From: Zasmidium citrigriseum
Lineage: Eukaryota > Ascomycota > Dothideomycetes > Mycosphaerellales > Mycosphaerellaceae
Direction: 5' to 3'
Length of the DNA stretch: 64,000 nucleotides
Assembly (NCBI GenBank): GCA_002786025.1
Contig: NHNW01000020.1
Coordinates: forward strand, 1 to 64,000
Shown: one piece after another, positions 34,509 through 46,356 of the stretch
Layout of the letters: every line of letters starts with the position of its first letter
Position numbering within the stretch: position 1 is the first letter of the stretch
Position numbers and translations under genes: made by a program
The notes under the pieces: model-generated
What the model saw: the letters and a program-made list of their open reading frames with translations, nothing else
Told to the model about the DNA's origin: nothing
Databases searched by the model: none

Positions 34509-37500
34509 CTTTGAGCATGGAGTTTGTGTTGGGGAAAGTCGTCGGTCTTGAAGACTTTTGTTCACAAATCGGCGTTTCGACTTGACCAGACTCCCATGCC
34601 CTATACCTCCACAGTTATATCCTTTTGCAGCCAGACTGTTTCGCCCGCCCGGAAGCGTTAAGTCTGGCCCATGAGTCGTACTCCATCCTTGTCATTGCCC
34701 CTTCGGCAGTTCGTACAACGTTCGCAACTTACTCAGTTCAAGGTAAACCCCAAGCTAGATCTTTTGTAATGCTGCCCGTACTCCATCGTGTTGGTGTCCT
34801 CGAGAAATTCTGGGGATAGCAAGGCTTCAAGCCCGCGGCGCATTCACGGGGGTCTGCAAAGCCAAAGTCCAGCACAGCTTATTCAGACTCCGTGAGGCCT
34901 GCCCGTTGTCTCTCAAGGGTTCCAAGCCCACGACAAGGCATTCTGGCATTCCTAGCTTGTTCCATTATTGGATGTGCTCCTAGTCGTCATTTGAGCGTAA
35001 CATTTGTTTTCTTGGGCACAATAGAACGTTGGTCCACCAGCTTCAGCCTGCTGCCCATCTCGTACGCCCATCGTTGTATGCTACCGCGATCCCATGTTCC
35101 AATAATGTGCCAGATCTTGAAAAGTTGTATCTCACACGATCGAAAAGACGGTGATACAATGTCTGGCGGCGCTGGCAACTCGGTGGACTTCGTAAGGACG
35201 ATATGACAGCCTCGTGGTGGTTGGTGAACATCGCTGAGCGTAGGAGAATGGTCCCTCCGAGTTTGTTGACTGATAGGCATGCGATCGATGTGAAAGTAGT
35301 TGGAACAATGGCTTTTCAAAGTACTGGGCGCCTTTGGGGCCTTTCGGAGTTGCAAGTCGCTCCGGTCGCGTGGCCTCGTATGCTGATCTGATGAGGGACT
35401 GTCGACGTGGATTCGATTGCTTTCGTGATTTCGTTCTGCCGCAACGCGATTTGAAATGTTTTGAAGGTTGAGAAGGTGAAGTAGGCCGTGCTTGCATCAC
35501 TCGTCCTCGCGATGGAAGTTGCGTACTCGATGAGAAGGAGCAGGCACTTTGAGGGACTGGTCTCGAACCCTCTCGTATATGTACATTCAGACACAACATG
35601 ATCGCATGGATCATCCAATGTCTCTTCAACAGATCCAACACCGAGCTGAATCGCGACCGCGACCGCGCAAAACGCTCGACATCAACCTACCTACCACCAT
35701 CAATAGCCGCCACGTCACAAACACTGCAAACCACATTAATTTCACCTCACCCACGAGTGAATATTCGCTGAGCGAGCGGAAGTTCAGCACTCCGCGTGGC
35801 GGTGGCGGTCACGGACAGCAAGGATGGCTTTGACGAATGCCTACATTCAAGTCAGAAACATGTTGCAAACAATCGTGGAGGGCAAACATCAACAAGTATA
35901 CGGCGTTGAGTCTGAAATACAACATGAACACAGGAATCATATATACAAGAAGCCGGAGAAATGGGACATGACCACCGCCTGAGCAGGCTGAGAAGTGGCC
36001 AATACCAACAGCGTTAGCGACTCACGAAGGCGACACTACGAAGGCATGAAAGGCCAAAGGCAAGTATGAAGAATCTAAGTGGATATTGGACTTCATTCCT
36101 GGCTTGTGTCTATCTGAAGAAGCTAAATACACAGGTACAGGATACATGTTGATTGTCTCTTGGTTTCCCTTTGAAAGGTACTCACAGCTCTCACCGCGCG
36201 AAGGTGGACAATCGTCGAGAACCTCCCCCACAGCTCCGCGACCCTACGGGATTTACGCATTGCCGTGAGAGACCCTACTCTCCCAGTGGCTCAGGTACGT
36301 CAAGCGATTTACCCTTGTTGCCATCCAGTACCGCAGGGGTGAACAAAGGAAACTGGGGACCAGACCATGGAGCAGATCAGCAGCGCCCCTCGCGGGTACG
36401 ACCTTACACCTTTTCTCCGCCCGTTGGGTCTGGCGCCAGGGTCGAAGAACAGCTCCCAGCTCTTGCGGACTTATGTTCGCCTTCCTCTTCCCATAGCATT
36501 AACCCCAACAGCAAGGAAACATACGCACCTGTCATCCTCCTCAAAAGCTCCTCTTCTTCCTCACCACCCTCTCTGGCACTCTGGCCGTCACCTGCACCTC
36601 CGCCATCGCCAACCTCCGCCCCCTGTCATATCCCACTGTCGCGCCGTCAAAACCGGCGTCGTATCGCAGAGTACCGGCCACTTTCCGACCTCGGATCTTC
36701 CTCCAAAGCATCCTCAACAACCCGCAACCGCAGTCTTGGGAGTCTCCGCTATCGAAGAAGTCTTCTGGTGCGTAGAGTGCGTATTCTCTGTGTGAAGCCA
36801 TGCTGCCACGCTACTTGGTGTACGGTTTGGTGTCTCGAAGTAGTCTTGGGAAGTTGTGTATCTTGTGTGGCAGCGGAATGTTGAAGAAGAAAGGAAGAAA
36901 GGAAGAGGAGAGGAGACGAGCGGCCAGGTATACCCCCAGAGCGACATTGAGTTTGGATTGTGCACATGAGCAGCCAATATTATTGTTGGGGTTGTGCGTG
37001 AGGGGTTGTGGGAGTTAAGCAGAGGTGGCGGGCCACAAGGCTGTGAGGGAGTAAGCATAGCGGAAGTCAGAAATCCGCCAATTCGTCCCGCACGAAACGA
37101 ACAGCCAATGTCAGGCTTGCTGAAGGCGATAGGAGCAGCCTTGTGGGCAGTTTTCGCTTTCCAGACTGCGCGAGCTGGGTGACTCTGCCATTCTATGGCC
37201 ACTTGTCACCTGTGCAACCCCGCCTACCGAGATTGATATTGAGCGTGCGTTTGTTGTTGCTGCATACTTCGTTCCAAATGGCCTCCCGTAGAGAGCGGAA
37301 GCAGGTCCGCTAACGTCCGCCCGAGCAGACGAGGAGAGTCGGGGCTGTCTCTGAAGACGGGATATCGTCGGCGTCGTCCGCAATGAGGTTTCGCATGCCG
37401 TTGCAGCTAGAGCGTCATCAATTTGTGGGAGAAGTAAGTCAGGTCTGAGGCTTCTTCCAGTGCTCGCCGGGACGGAAAGGGGCTCGTGAGGCGACTGCAG

Positions 37501-38417
37501 CCCCGACCGGCCAAGCACCCGTGTGCTTTCCCGCCGCTGCGAACAACGCAAAAGATCAAAATGAACATCTCAGTACCACGGGAAACTATATGTCCTGTCA
37601 GCATACACCGTTCACAGATCCATTTCTGCTGCATGTTGTCCAGGGGATATCGCTCAGCCTGGCATTCCCAAAGCGGCATTGCGATGCGGCCTCAGGCGGA
37701 CACCGATTCAACCATTGCGTACCACGACTTTCCAGCCATGGGAGCCGAGATGGCTGACACCGAGGTGGCCTACACCATCATCCGCGAGACCTGAAAGATA
37801 CGCCCAACTTGATCTTGTGTGGATCGTTGATGTCTCAGCCTCGTGTACCGGAAATGGGCAGTGCAATCTGTAAAAGGAGGATCTCTGGTATAGCACTTCT
37901 CTGTCTTAATCATGGTGGGCAAATGCCTACTTGGACGTTAACGGACATCAGCGACTGCCATCACGTTATCAATTCCAGCATGATGCCACGGAGTCGCGAG
38001 TACGACGTGGCAACGCCGCTGTCGAAGGACGTTCATCAGTCTGAGATTGAATATCATACGTCTGCACGGATGACGATCTCCAGCACGAGAACACCCACAT
38101 CGAAGAATTTTCATGTCAAGCTCTCTCAAATCCCATGCAAGGCTGTACACGGACCCGCGGACACCGACCAGGATCTCGAACCTCGCACCATGCCTGATAT
38201 GGCAAAAAAGTGCGCCGCAGCAGAGGAGCGGTACATCTGCCGAGTATCTCAGGATCCGCGTACAGCCCAAGAATGCGCGTTCGAGCTAGGGTTTGGGGGG
38301 TGGAGTGAGCTGGATGTAGGAGATGTGAGAGGAACGATGAGGTATATAGACGAAGATAATCTTCCTTGTTTGATCCTTGGGATTGTGCATTTCTCGAAGG
38401 TGATATTCCAACTCAAC
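34509..38417. other. Gene-poor 3.9-kb region
   Basis: Base composition is normal and not RIP-like. Overlapping open frames exist on both strands but none shows a recognised domain. A polypurine/polypyrimidine tract at about 36,885-36,925 lies next to a minus-strand ATG at 36801 whose frame starts MASHREYALYAPEDFFDSG and contains CGCG, a possible small gene. A frame open from 37809 runs into the amine oxidase but its upstream part has no domain. No tRNA or rRNA was seen. Confidence 0.5.
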
Positions 38418-40003
38418 ATGTCTCGAACAACAGAAGGCCACATCTATACCACCAGCTCCGGCCACTCGACTGGTCTCACAACAGACGCCGTAGTCTCCAG
38501 CACTCCCGATATCAAATCCTCCTACGATGTAATCGTCATCGGCGCCGGATTCGCAGGTCTCGTTGCCGCTCGAGATCTCTCCAGGGACAAAGATCTGAGT
38601 GTCCTGCTTCTCGACGCTCGGGATCGGATCGGCGGAAGGACATGGACAGCGAAAGCCTGGGGTGAAGAGTTCGAGATGGGTGGGACTTGGATTCATTGGT
38701 TAGTGTTATGAGAGCTTTCCAGCTGGACGGCGTGGTATTGACTTTGAGCAGGTGCCAGCCACATGTGTATAGTGAGGTGTCGAGATACGGTCTGCACAAG
38801 AGCCTGAAGACGACCGCGGGTACAGCGGCGATGGAAGAGATGTATTTCAAACCTCGTGGCTCGACGGCTCCGGCGCAGAAGAGGAATCTCACTGGTTTTG
38901 AAGAGAAGATCGAAAGGTTGGCGGCGGAATTCTTCGCTGTTGATGGTCTTTCCGCTCGGGGACTCATGCCGTTCCCGCACGAGCCACTACGCAAGCCAGC
39001 ACAGTCCTGGACGAAGTACGATCACCTCAGTGTCAAAGATCGCCTGAACCAACTCAAATGGCCAGCACAAGACAAAGACCTCATCGAAACGAACTTCAAC
39101 ACTCTCGGCTGCGGAACAGGAGAAGTGACAGCTTTCACAGAGGCGCTAAGATGGTACGCTTTGGGTGGATATAGCATGGCGGGCTTCGAGGCAGCGGCAG
39201 GGACGTTCAAGCTCGGGAATGGCGGGATGACCAACTTCGCTCGACATATCCTGGATGAGTTTGCGGGAGATCGAATGCTCGGTGCCGCAGTGAAGGCGAT
39301 TTCAAAAGATGACAAAGGCGTGAGGGTTGTCACGAGCGATGGCAAGACTGTCACTGCAAAGCAGGTCGTGTGTACCATTCCACTGTATGTTCGCCGGTGA
39401 CTTTCGTGCTGATAAAGGTTGACGTCCCGCAGGAACTGTCTCAAAGACATCGAATTCAAGCCTCCAGTGAGCGCGATCCGCAACGAAGGATTTCAGCGCG
39501 GTCACATGAACATCGGAGCGAAGGTCCACTACCACTTGAAGGAGGTTCAGCCAGGTTGGGGCTCCAGCGCTGCCGACCCTCAAGACAGTGCCCTGCTCTT
39601 TGGTATGTCCGATCACAATGGTACCAAGTCTGACCAGCCGAATGGAACATTCTGTATTGGTGTCGGATATAACGGGCATCTCAAAGATCCAAAGAATGAC
39701 AAGGAGGTCATTTCGGCGCTGCAGGGTCTGAGACCTGATTCGACTGTTCAAGGTTACCTCACGCATCCGTGGGCCGCGGACGACTTTGCAAAGGGAGCGT
39801 GGTATTGTGCAAGCCCGGGCTTGACGACCAAGTATCTCCACGAGATGCAGAAGCCACATGGACGAGTCTCTTTCGCAAGCGCAGATTGGGCTGATGGCTG
39901 GCGAGGTTTCGTGGACGGTGCCATCGAACAGGGCCAAAGGGCTGCGCTGCATGTCGCCAAGGTCCTCAAAGTTGAGAAGCACGGTGCCAATGGCATATCC
40001 TGA
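38418..40003 (+). CDS. Flavin-containing amine oxidase (three exons)
   Basis: Exons 38418-38698, 38752-39384 and 39433-40003 encode 494 residues; introns are 53 and 48 bp with good GT-AG sites. The dinucleotide-binding loop VIVIGAGFAGLVAARDL is at about residues 37-53, followed by RIGGRTWTAKAWGEEFEMGGTWIHW, the Arg-rich FAD motif of monoamine oxidases; the first intron falls inside that last Trp codon. The C-terminus has FASADWADGWRGFVDGAIEQGQRAA, where the flavin-contacting loop of the family lies. The enzyme should oxidise a primary amine to an aldehyde with release of ammonia and peroxide; the substrate is unknown. It ends 15 bp from the convergent Zn2Cys6 regulator, so their 3' ends probably overlap. 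Confidence 0.9.
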
Positions 40004-40018
40004 GGAAGTCGTGTCTCT

Positions 40019-42113
40019 TCATCCGTAAAGCGTTTCCAGTCGTAGCTCAATCATGACATCAAGCCAATGGACATACGACACCGTCTCAACATCTGCAGCC
40101 ATCTCGGCTTGCAGGTCCGATCGATTCCAGACTTCTTGCACCAACTTTGCACCTCGACCGAGAGATGCAATCCCGAGACGTCTATGGCTGTGCATGATTT
40201 GCTGTCGAACGTTGTCGCGCCACCACTGAACGGCTGTCTTGCTATGACGAACGTCATTTAGCTCCGCGTCAAGGCTGAGACGGTCACATGCGGTGGTGCT
40301 GGCCTTCGCTTTTGATGCAGCTAGAGCCATTTGAATTGCACTGCCGGCTGAGATGTAGGCGAGGCTTAGCACAGTGAAGACGCCAGAAGTCCGAGGGATG
40401 TTGGACAGAATCGTGAGCGCGCTTGTGGCCAGATTGAACACCATTTCTCGCCCGCGGTGCTTGACCGAGGATGGGTCAGATGAATCTGCTTCGGACTCCA
40501 GTAACGATGGGAACGCCTGGTAGAGTTCGAGCAGAATGACGAACCTGTACACCTTAGCAACATCGCAGAGGTGGCTAAGAGGTGTGTTCGGATCGCCAGT
40601 CTCCTCCATCGACTCCGTGGCAGGTAGATCATAATTTAAAGCCTGATCATGAATGGCTCGAGCATCGTTCAGAATTCCGGAGTTATTCTCCGTAGCGAGT
40701 GGACAGCCACGGTTGATCTGCACCAGCTTCTCCAAAACTCGTTTCTGGCGCAAGAGTACTCCAACCTGAGCTAGATAGATGAAGACAGGTGTCGCCACAC
40801 CAGTCCAGGAGTGAGGGTATGTCTGCTGGCCATCGGCAAGCTGGCAAAATGGTTGGAGGTAGTCAAGCTTTTCGAGGGATTGATCGAGGAGGATTGAGGC
40901 AAGACATTCCCAGTAGGCCATGGACCCGACGATGAAGCTCTGTTGGCGATTGAGAAGCTTGGATTTGCCATCTTCTCCAACCAAGCCTTCGTCTGAGGAC
41001 CAGGCTTGGAAAAGTGATCGGGCACCTGAAAGATGCGATAGCGAGTACGCGGTTGGATCGTGCCAGGCCTGTGATCAAGTCAGGATCATATAGATTTGTG
41101 GGGTTAGTAGACGACGAACCGAAGTCATGCCCAGTATGACAGTACCGAGAAGCAGCTGATACCTACTCTTCGAACTCGTCACTGTGGCAAGCTCGTTAAG
41201 AGCCAAGCTGGCCATCTCTGCTTGCAAGCTGCTCATGGCCTTGGTCTGGTAGCGAAGAGTCGCCACAGTGTACTCGTTAATGTAGTTGGCCATATGTGCA
41301 GCAGACATGGTCATGAGGCAGTCGAAGATATGTGGCGACACCGAGAGCGACTGCGGGATATCCGTGCGGTATGGATTGCTCGCGGAGTCGAAGCAAGACA
41401 TGACTTGGCAGATAACGTCGAAGTAATGAGCCACGAGTCTGTCGGCATGATCGTCATTGTCGGACACATACGCCCAGATGGCAGAATGTATGTAGGAATC
41501 AATCCGCGGCGATAGTGATCTTCCGACGGTATTGGCTTCGTAGAGGCTTGGCATGTCTATGTTGAAGTTGAGGTGGTTTGTTTCATCGTGGACATCGTTG
41601 GTGGAGTTGACCACTTCACTTTCTTCCTCTGGAGTAGGATATCGATCCTCATCTTGACCCTCATCATGGCGTGCACGTTTGGGTTCCCGGTGATCAGATT
41701 CGAGTTCGGTCGTGTTACTTTCCTCTGGCAGAGGTTGTTCGATCTTGTCATTCGATGGACTTAGTCCTTTCGCAGGCAATTCATGCAATGTGCCTTGCTT
41801 CGAGCCTGCTGGAGCGGACGCTTCGTCATCCTGGCGGGAGGAAGCTGGTCTTTGAGGGGCGGCCTCTGGCTTGCTCGGTTTGAACTTCTCATACTTCGTC
41901 GACCACTTGAGCTGGCGCTCATAGCCAGGGCATTCGATCTTTCGCCTATTGCAATTCTTGCATGAAGGCACCGTTTCATCGCATTTCATGCGTTTCTTCT
42001 TGCAGGCACTGCAACCCGCTGTCGAAGATATGTTAGCAAATCCGGCGGCGTAAGCGGCAAGCAAGAGGCGTACAGCGGCTCTTATTGATCTTGGGCTTCT
42101 TGATGTCGGTCAT
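40019..42113 (-). CDS. Zn2Cys6 transcription factor (three exons)
   Basis: Exons 42113-42074, 42018-41120 and 41068-40019 encode 662 residues; introns are 55 and 51 bp. The 40-nt first exon encodes MTDIKKPKINKSR and joins directly to the zinc cluster C16-x2-C19-x6-C26-x6-C33-x2-C36-x6-C43 with the basic KKKRMK stretch. An acidic, Pro/Ser-rich linker follows (residues 60-170, for example DEGQDEDRYPTPEEESE), then a fungal-specific transcription factor domain rich in helices. Cluster and C-terminal domain are complete. Being next to the amine oxidase makes it a candidate regulator of that enzyme, which is inference from position only. Confidence 0.88.
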
Positions 42114-42771
42114 ATCGGCCTAGCGAGCGCTCGTCAGGAAGACCACGAGACGTCTTTCCACTCAAAGTCCCATGTTTGTCATCGTTGAAGGGAGATGAAG
42201 TGGAGTTGACTCAGATAAGGGTTCGGCCAAGGTGAGCTCCACCACGCGATTAGCCGCGGGCGGATGTGGTACGCGTCGAAGGTACCGGACCTCAGGCAGG
42301 TCCGTCTTTCACATTGTTCTCCCATGAAGTGCTCCCTATGGTTGCCGGTCCACGTTCTGTGGAAGAATTGTTTGGCCTTGATCAAGGCAATGTGGTCGCC
42401 TTCGCTGGCGTGTCCTTCCCGCCGTCAGATCCGCGGTTCAGGGCTATCCCGGAAAGGACCGCCAACATCGTGTTTTTCTTGACGATTGATCCAGTATTGT
42501 TGTGTACAGAATCGGGTCGACTTGGTGAGCGGCGTTGATACAGTAAACATTGATTGATGACTGAAGGAGTCAATCGAAGCGTTCAATGAAGTCCATCAAG
42601 ATTTGATGGGCCGTGCTCGTTGCTGACTGATCCAAAGTCTAGAAGGCACAACGGCGCTCCGCGAGGAAGCTCCATGCCGTGCCGCCGCCAGCGCCTTTGA
42701 CGACTCCTCGCGACTTGGAGGAAGCCTGGCGCTGTTGGCGATGCGCATCCACCGCTTGGTCGCCGTCGACA
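42114..42771. other. Divergent promoter region with a short unassigned frame
   Basis: This 658 bp lies between the Zn2Cys6 gene (-) and the histidine kinase gene (+). A plus-strand frame at 42266-42538 reads like protein in places (FSHEVLPMVAGPRSVEELFG) but has no ATG at its start and no family I recognise; it may be a relic or chance. Confidence 0.45.
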
Positions 42772-45700
42772 ATGGCTGAGGGAGCAGAGTCTCGCTTGCT
42801 GGATCTGCCGCCCGAAGTGCGCACCCTGGTCGATTTCCTGAGCGTCGACACGAGACCCACCATCGTTCTGCGATCCACCGACGTCCAAACCAGCCCATTC
42901 GAAGCGCTGTACAGCAATCCGGCCTTTGAAGACCTTCCAAGCCCGGTGAAAGAGCTGCAAGACTTGCAAGACAGTCTGCTGCGCACAGTCGCACTAGACA
43001 GGGATTTGCGTGGGCTGCACAACCGCGAGTTGACTGGTGGACGGTGGCACACGCGAGTCTCAAAGAACTACTGCATCGCAGTGGCAGTAGAGGGCAGGGC
43101 ACATATCGTCGACCAGGCCCCCTTCAAACTTAACGGCAATGTCGTCAAGTCGCAGCCTACGAACGGTCATGTTTCCAACGGCACCTCAAAGGTTGCGCCC
43201 AAATGTCTAGACTGGACGAGACCCGACACTCCCAGTGTGTCGCCATGGACCGACTTTGTCCGGAGTGTGGACTGGGCTGCAACAGCTGTCGGCCCCATGG
43301 ATCAGTGGCCGTTGCTCCTGCGAGGCTATGTCATGGCCATGATGAGCAACCCCAACCCTCGCCTGCTCGTCTGGGGCGAAAGCTGGACTTTCTTTTACAA
43401 CGAAGCTTGTGTCCAACTCTTTGGTAAGAAGCATCCAGAGTGTATGGGCCAACACACTTCAGTAGCATTTTCGGAAGCCTGGCCCCACATAGAACCGCTG
43501 ATTGCTACCGCCTATCGGGGAGAAACGCTCAAAGTTGAGCGGGCTTTGATGTCGATTGAACGAAACGGGTTCTTGGAGGAGACGTACTGGGACTTCACTC
43601 TTCTGCCAGTCTTGAATTTGGAAGGCCATCCGATAGGAGCAATAGACGAGATCACTGAAACGACAGCCAGTGTGACTGGTGAAAGGCGACGAAACGCTGT
43701 GAGCTCTCTCGCCGAGTATGTCGAATCGGCAAATACCCTACCTAAGCTCTGGCACGGTGTTCTTCAGAACCTGGAGTCGGCAAGCGTGGATTTTCCCTTC
43801 GTCGTGCTCTATGCCGTTGTCGATGACGTGCCGGAGACCAACGAAACTGAATCGACCTCGACGGAGTCACAGTCCAATGCACCGCAGAAGAAGAGCGTAC
43901 TTGTAGGAACGGTTGGGATTGAGCGTGGTCACCCGGACGCTGTGGACACCTTTGCCATGCTAGAGCACATCGAAACCGGACCCGGTCTTGTCATGCCTTG
44001 TCTCAAGGCATGGAAGGAAGGCGTTCCCAACACATTGTCTGCCCAGGATGGAACTTTGCCTGCAGGTCTTGCGGCGGGAATCCCTGGTCGTGGATTTGGA
44101 GACCCCGTGAAACAAGCCATTTGTTCCCCAATCAAATCCACTACGGGCGGCGATGTTCTGGCTATACTCATCACTGGCCTCAACCCCCGTGCTCCGCTCA
44201 ATGGAGAGTATAAGTTGTTCCTCCAGATAACGGTCGATTTTATTGAGAAAGCCGCGGCTTTGATCTCATTACCTGAGGAATACCGTCGAACACAGAAGAT
44301 TTCCGATGACATTAATAATGCTCTGGCTCAGCAACTGAAGTTGACGACCCTCAAGGCAGAGAGAAGCGAAGCCAAGTTCTCCCGCCTGGCGAGCACAAGT
44401 CCGACAGGAATGTTCATGATGGATTCAGAAGGTAGAGCCTTGTACGTCAATGACACCTACCTCGAGATGCTGGGTCTCTCGCCCGAGGAGAACAATGGCA
44501 AGCGAATCGAAGGCCAAGCGTGGAAAGACCACGTCCATGAGGACGATCTTGAGCGGTTCCTACAAACGTGGGACGTACTCAAGGAACAAAAGGTGCCGGT
44601 CACCATCGAATACCGATTGAAGAAGCCCTGGAGGTCAACGGACAATTCGGAGGTCTCTGGCGAGAGTTGGCTGCTGGCGACCGCATTCCCCGAGATTGAA
44701 GCAGACGGCTCTGTCTCTACAATTCAAGGCTGGCTCACAGACGTGTCGCATCGAATTCTCTCTGAGCAACTACTCTCGCAGCGGCTCGAGGATGCCCTGG
44801 AAAACAAACGCCAAACCGAGAACTTTATCGACATGACATCCCATGAGCTCCGAAATCCTCTTAGCGCCATCCTCCAAAGCGCAGACTCGATTGTCTCGAC
44901 TCTTGATGCCGCAGGTCCTGGTCCAAATGTGCGAGACGAGGAGATTTCGCTTTCAGCACGCACTGTCGAAGAGATCACCGATGCCGCCCAGACAATCATC
45001 CTTTGCGCTCAGCATCAGAAGCGAATCGTGGACGACATTCTCACTCTCTCGAAACTTGATGCAAGCCTGCTAGTCATCTCACCTGAAAAGGTTCAACCTC
45101 CCATGCTTGTTACGAAGGCCCTGAAAATGTATGAAGCAGAGATCGCCAGGGCTGGAATTGATGCCCAACTTTGCATCGAGCCATCCTACGAAGAGCTCAG
45201 CGTGGATTGGGTGGTTCTGGATCCATCTCGCCTCCTGCAGGTGGTGATTAATCTTCTCACCAACTCGATCAAGTTCACGCAATATGCCGATATCCGCAGG
45301 ATCAAGATTTGCCTCGGCGCGAGCTACCAGCCGCCTTCAGGAAAACACCACGGAATCAGCTTCGTTCCTGTGAGACATGCACGTGGTACTCGCACACCCA
45401 TCCCAGAATGGGGCGACGGCGAAGACCTGTACTTGCAAATCGCCGTATACGACACTGGCCGAGGTCTGAGTGAAGACGAGATGAAGGTTCTCTTCCAACG
45501 ATTCTCCCAAGCATCGCCGAAGACGTACAAGCAATACGGCGGTAGTGGACTAGGTCTGTTCATCTCTCGCGAATTGTGCGAGCTGCAAGGCGGCCAGATC
45601 GGTGTCGCAAGTCAGAACGGCAAGACAGTATTCACATTCTACGTCAAGGCCAAGCGCTGGACACCAGATTCTGCAAGAACAGCGAAACGACCGCCAGTCA

Positions 45701-46329
45701 CTCGGTTCGCCAGCACCTCCGCCAGTCCCATGGCGTATAGCAGGAGAGGCAGTACCGTGCTACAAAACGCCACAAACCAGATGAGCATAGAGACGAAAGA
45801 TACTGATGCTGTCTACGAATCATTCGCGGCGAAGGCCGACCAGAGCTCGCTACCGCCAACTCTCTCGGCGCCAACACACAAGAATCGTGGATCGCAGAAA
45901 GACGAAATGCACGTGCTTATCGTGGAAGACAATGAAGTCAACCAGAAGGTCATGTCGCAGCAATTGAAAAGGTCGGGCTGCGTGGTGCACGTGGCGAATC
46001 ATGGCGTGGAATGTCTGGAATTCCTGGAGAAGTCTACCTTCTGTTTGGCCGATACGCCCTTGCATGTGATTCTTCTGGACCTTGAAATGCCGACGATGGA
46101 TGGCCTCACTTGCGTCAGACACATTCGGGAACGACAGTCGAGTGGGAAGATCACCAGTCATGTCCCTGTGATCGCGGTGACCGCCAATGCCCGGAACGAA
46201 CAGATAACGATTGCCCTCGATGCAGGTATGGATCAGGTGGTGACTAAGCCCTTTCGCATTGGGGAGCTCGTCCCTCAGATGGAAGCCCTGGTCGCTGAAG
46301 TTGCAATGGCGAAGGCGATTGTGACATGA
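42772..46329 (+). CDS. Hybrid histidine kinase with PAS domains
   Basis: A single-exon gene of 1185 residues starting at the first in-frame ATG (MAEGAESRLLDLPPEV). PAS-type sensor regions lie at about 160-310 (VDWAATAVGPMDQWP, then LLVWGESWTFFYNEAC) and about 545-660 (RLASTSPTGMFMMDSEGRAL), with a GAF-like stretch between. The HisKA box SHELRNPLSAI carries the phospho-acceptor His691. The ATPase has NLLTNSIKF, YDTGRGLSEDEM and GGSGLGLFISRELCE. A receiver domain follows with VEDNE (Asp1053), ILLDLEMPTMDG (phospho-acceptor Asp1103) and TKPF (Lys1159). All key residues are intact, so it should run a His-to-Asp phosphorelay onto a phosphotransfer protein. No transmembrane segment is evident, suggesting a soluble sensor. 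The ligand is unknown. Confidence 0.93.
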   Translation: MAEGAESRLLDLPPEVRTLVDFLSVDTRPTIVLRSTDVQTSPFEALYSNPAFEDLPSPVKELQDLQDSLLRTVALDRDLRGLHNRELTGGRWHTRVSKNYCIAVAVEGRAHIVDQAPFKLNGNVVKSQPTNGHVSNGTSKVAPKCLDWTRPDTPSVSPWTDFVRSVDWAATAVGPMDQWPLLLRGYVMAMMSNPNPRLLVWGESWTFFYNEACVQLFGKKHPECMGQHTSVAFSEAWPHIEPLIATAYRGETLKVERALMSIERNGFLEETYWDFTLLPVLNLEGHPIGAIDEITETTASVTGERRRNAVSSLAEYVESANTLPKLWHGVLQNLESASVDFPFVVLYAVVDDVPETNETESTSTESQSNAPQKKSVLVGTVGIERGHPDAVDTFAMLEHIETGPGLVMPCLKAWKEGVPNTLSAQDGTLPAGLAAGIPGRGFGDPVKQAICSPIKSTTGGDVLAILITGLNPRAPLNGEYKLFLQITVDFIEKAAALISLPEEYRRTQKISDDINNALAQQLKLTTLKAERSEAKFSRLASTSPTGMFMMDSEGRALYVNDTYLEMLGLSPEENNGKRIEGQAWKDHVHEDDLERFLQTWDVLKEQKVPVTIEYRLKKPWRSTDNSEVSGESWLLATAFPEIEADGSVSTIQGWLTDVSHRILSEQLLSQRLEDALENKRQTENFIDMTSHELRNPLSAILQSADSIVSTLDAAGPGPNVRDEEISLSARTVEEITDAAQTIILCAQHQKRIVDDILTLSKLDASLLVISPEKVQPPMLVTKALKMYEAEIARAGIDAQLCIEPSYEELSVDWVVLDPSRLLQVVINLLTNSIKFTQYADIRRIKICLGASYQPPSGKHHGISFVPVRHARGTRTPIPEWGDGEDLYLQIAVYDTGRGLSEDEMKVLFQRFSQASPKTYKQYGGSGLGLFISRELCELQGGQIGVASQNGKTVFTFYVKAKRWTPDSARTAKRPPVTRFASTSASPMAYSRRGSTVLQNATNQMSIETKDTDAVYESFAAKADQSSLPPTLSAPTHKNRGSQKDEMHVLIVEDNEVNQKVMSQQLKRSGCVVHVANHGVECLEFLEKSTFCLADTPLHVILLDLEMPTMDGLTCVRHIRERQSSGKITSHVPVIAVTANARNEQITIALDAGMDQVVTKPFRIGELVPQMEALVAEVAMAKAIVT

Positions 46330-46356
46330 AAAGACGACAGCATCATGATACCAGTA

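Noticed and set aside
36153..36884. 243-codon plus-strand frame
   Set aside because: Ser/Pro low complexity, overlapping frames on all phases, no domain; it lies opposite a promoter-like tract on the other strand.
37809..38417. 203-codon in-frame extension upstream of the amine oxidase
   Set aside because: The family normally starts near MSRTTEG-, and the upstream residues show no domain or signal; treated as chance openness of the 5' region.
42679..42771. 31-codon upstream extension of the histidine kinase
   Set aside because: Begins at GTG, not ATG; the first ATG in frame is at 42772.
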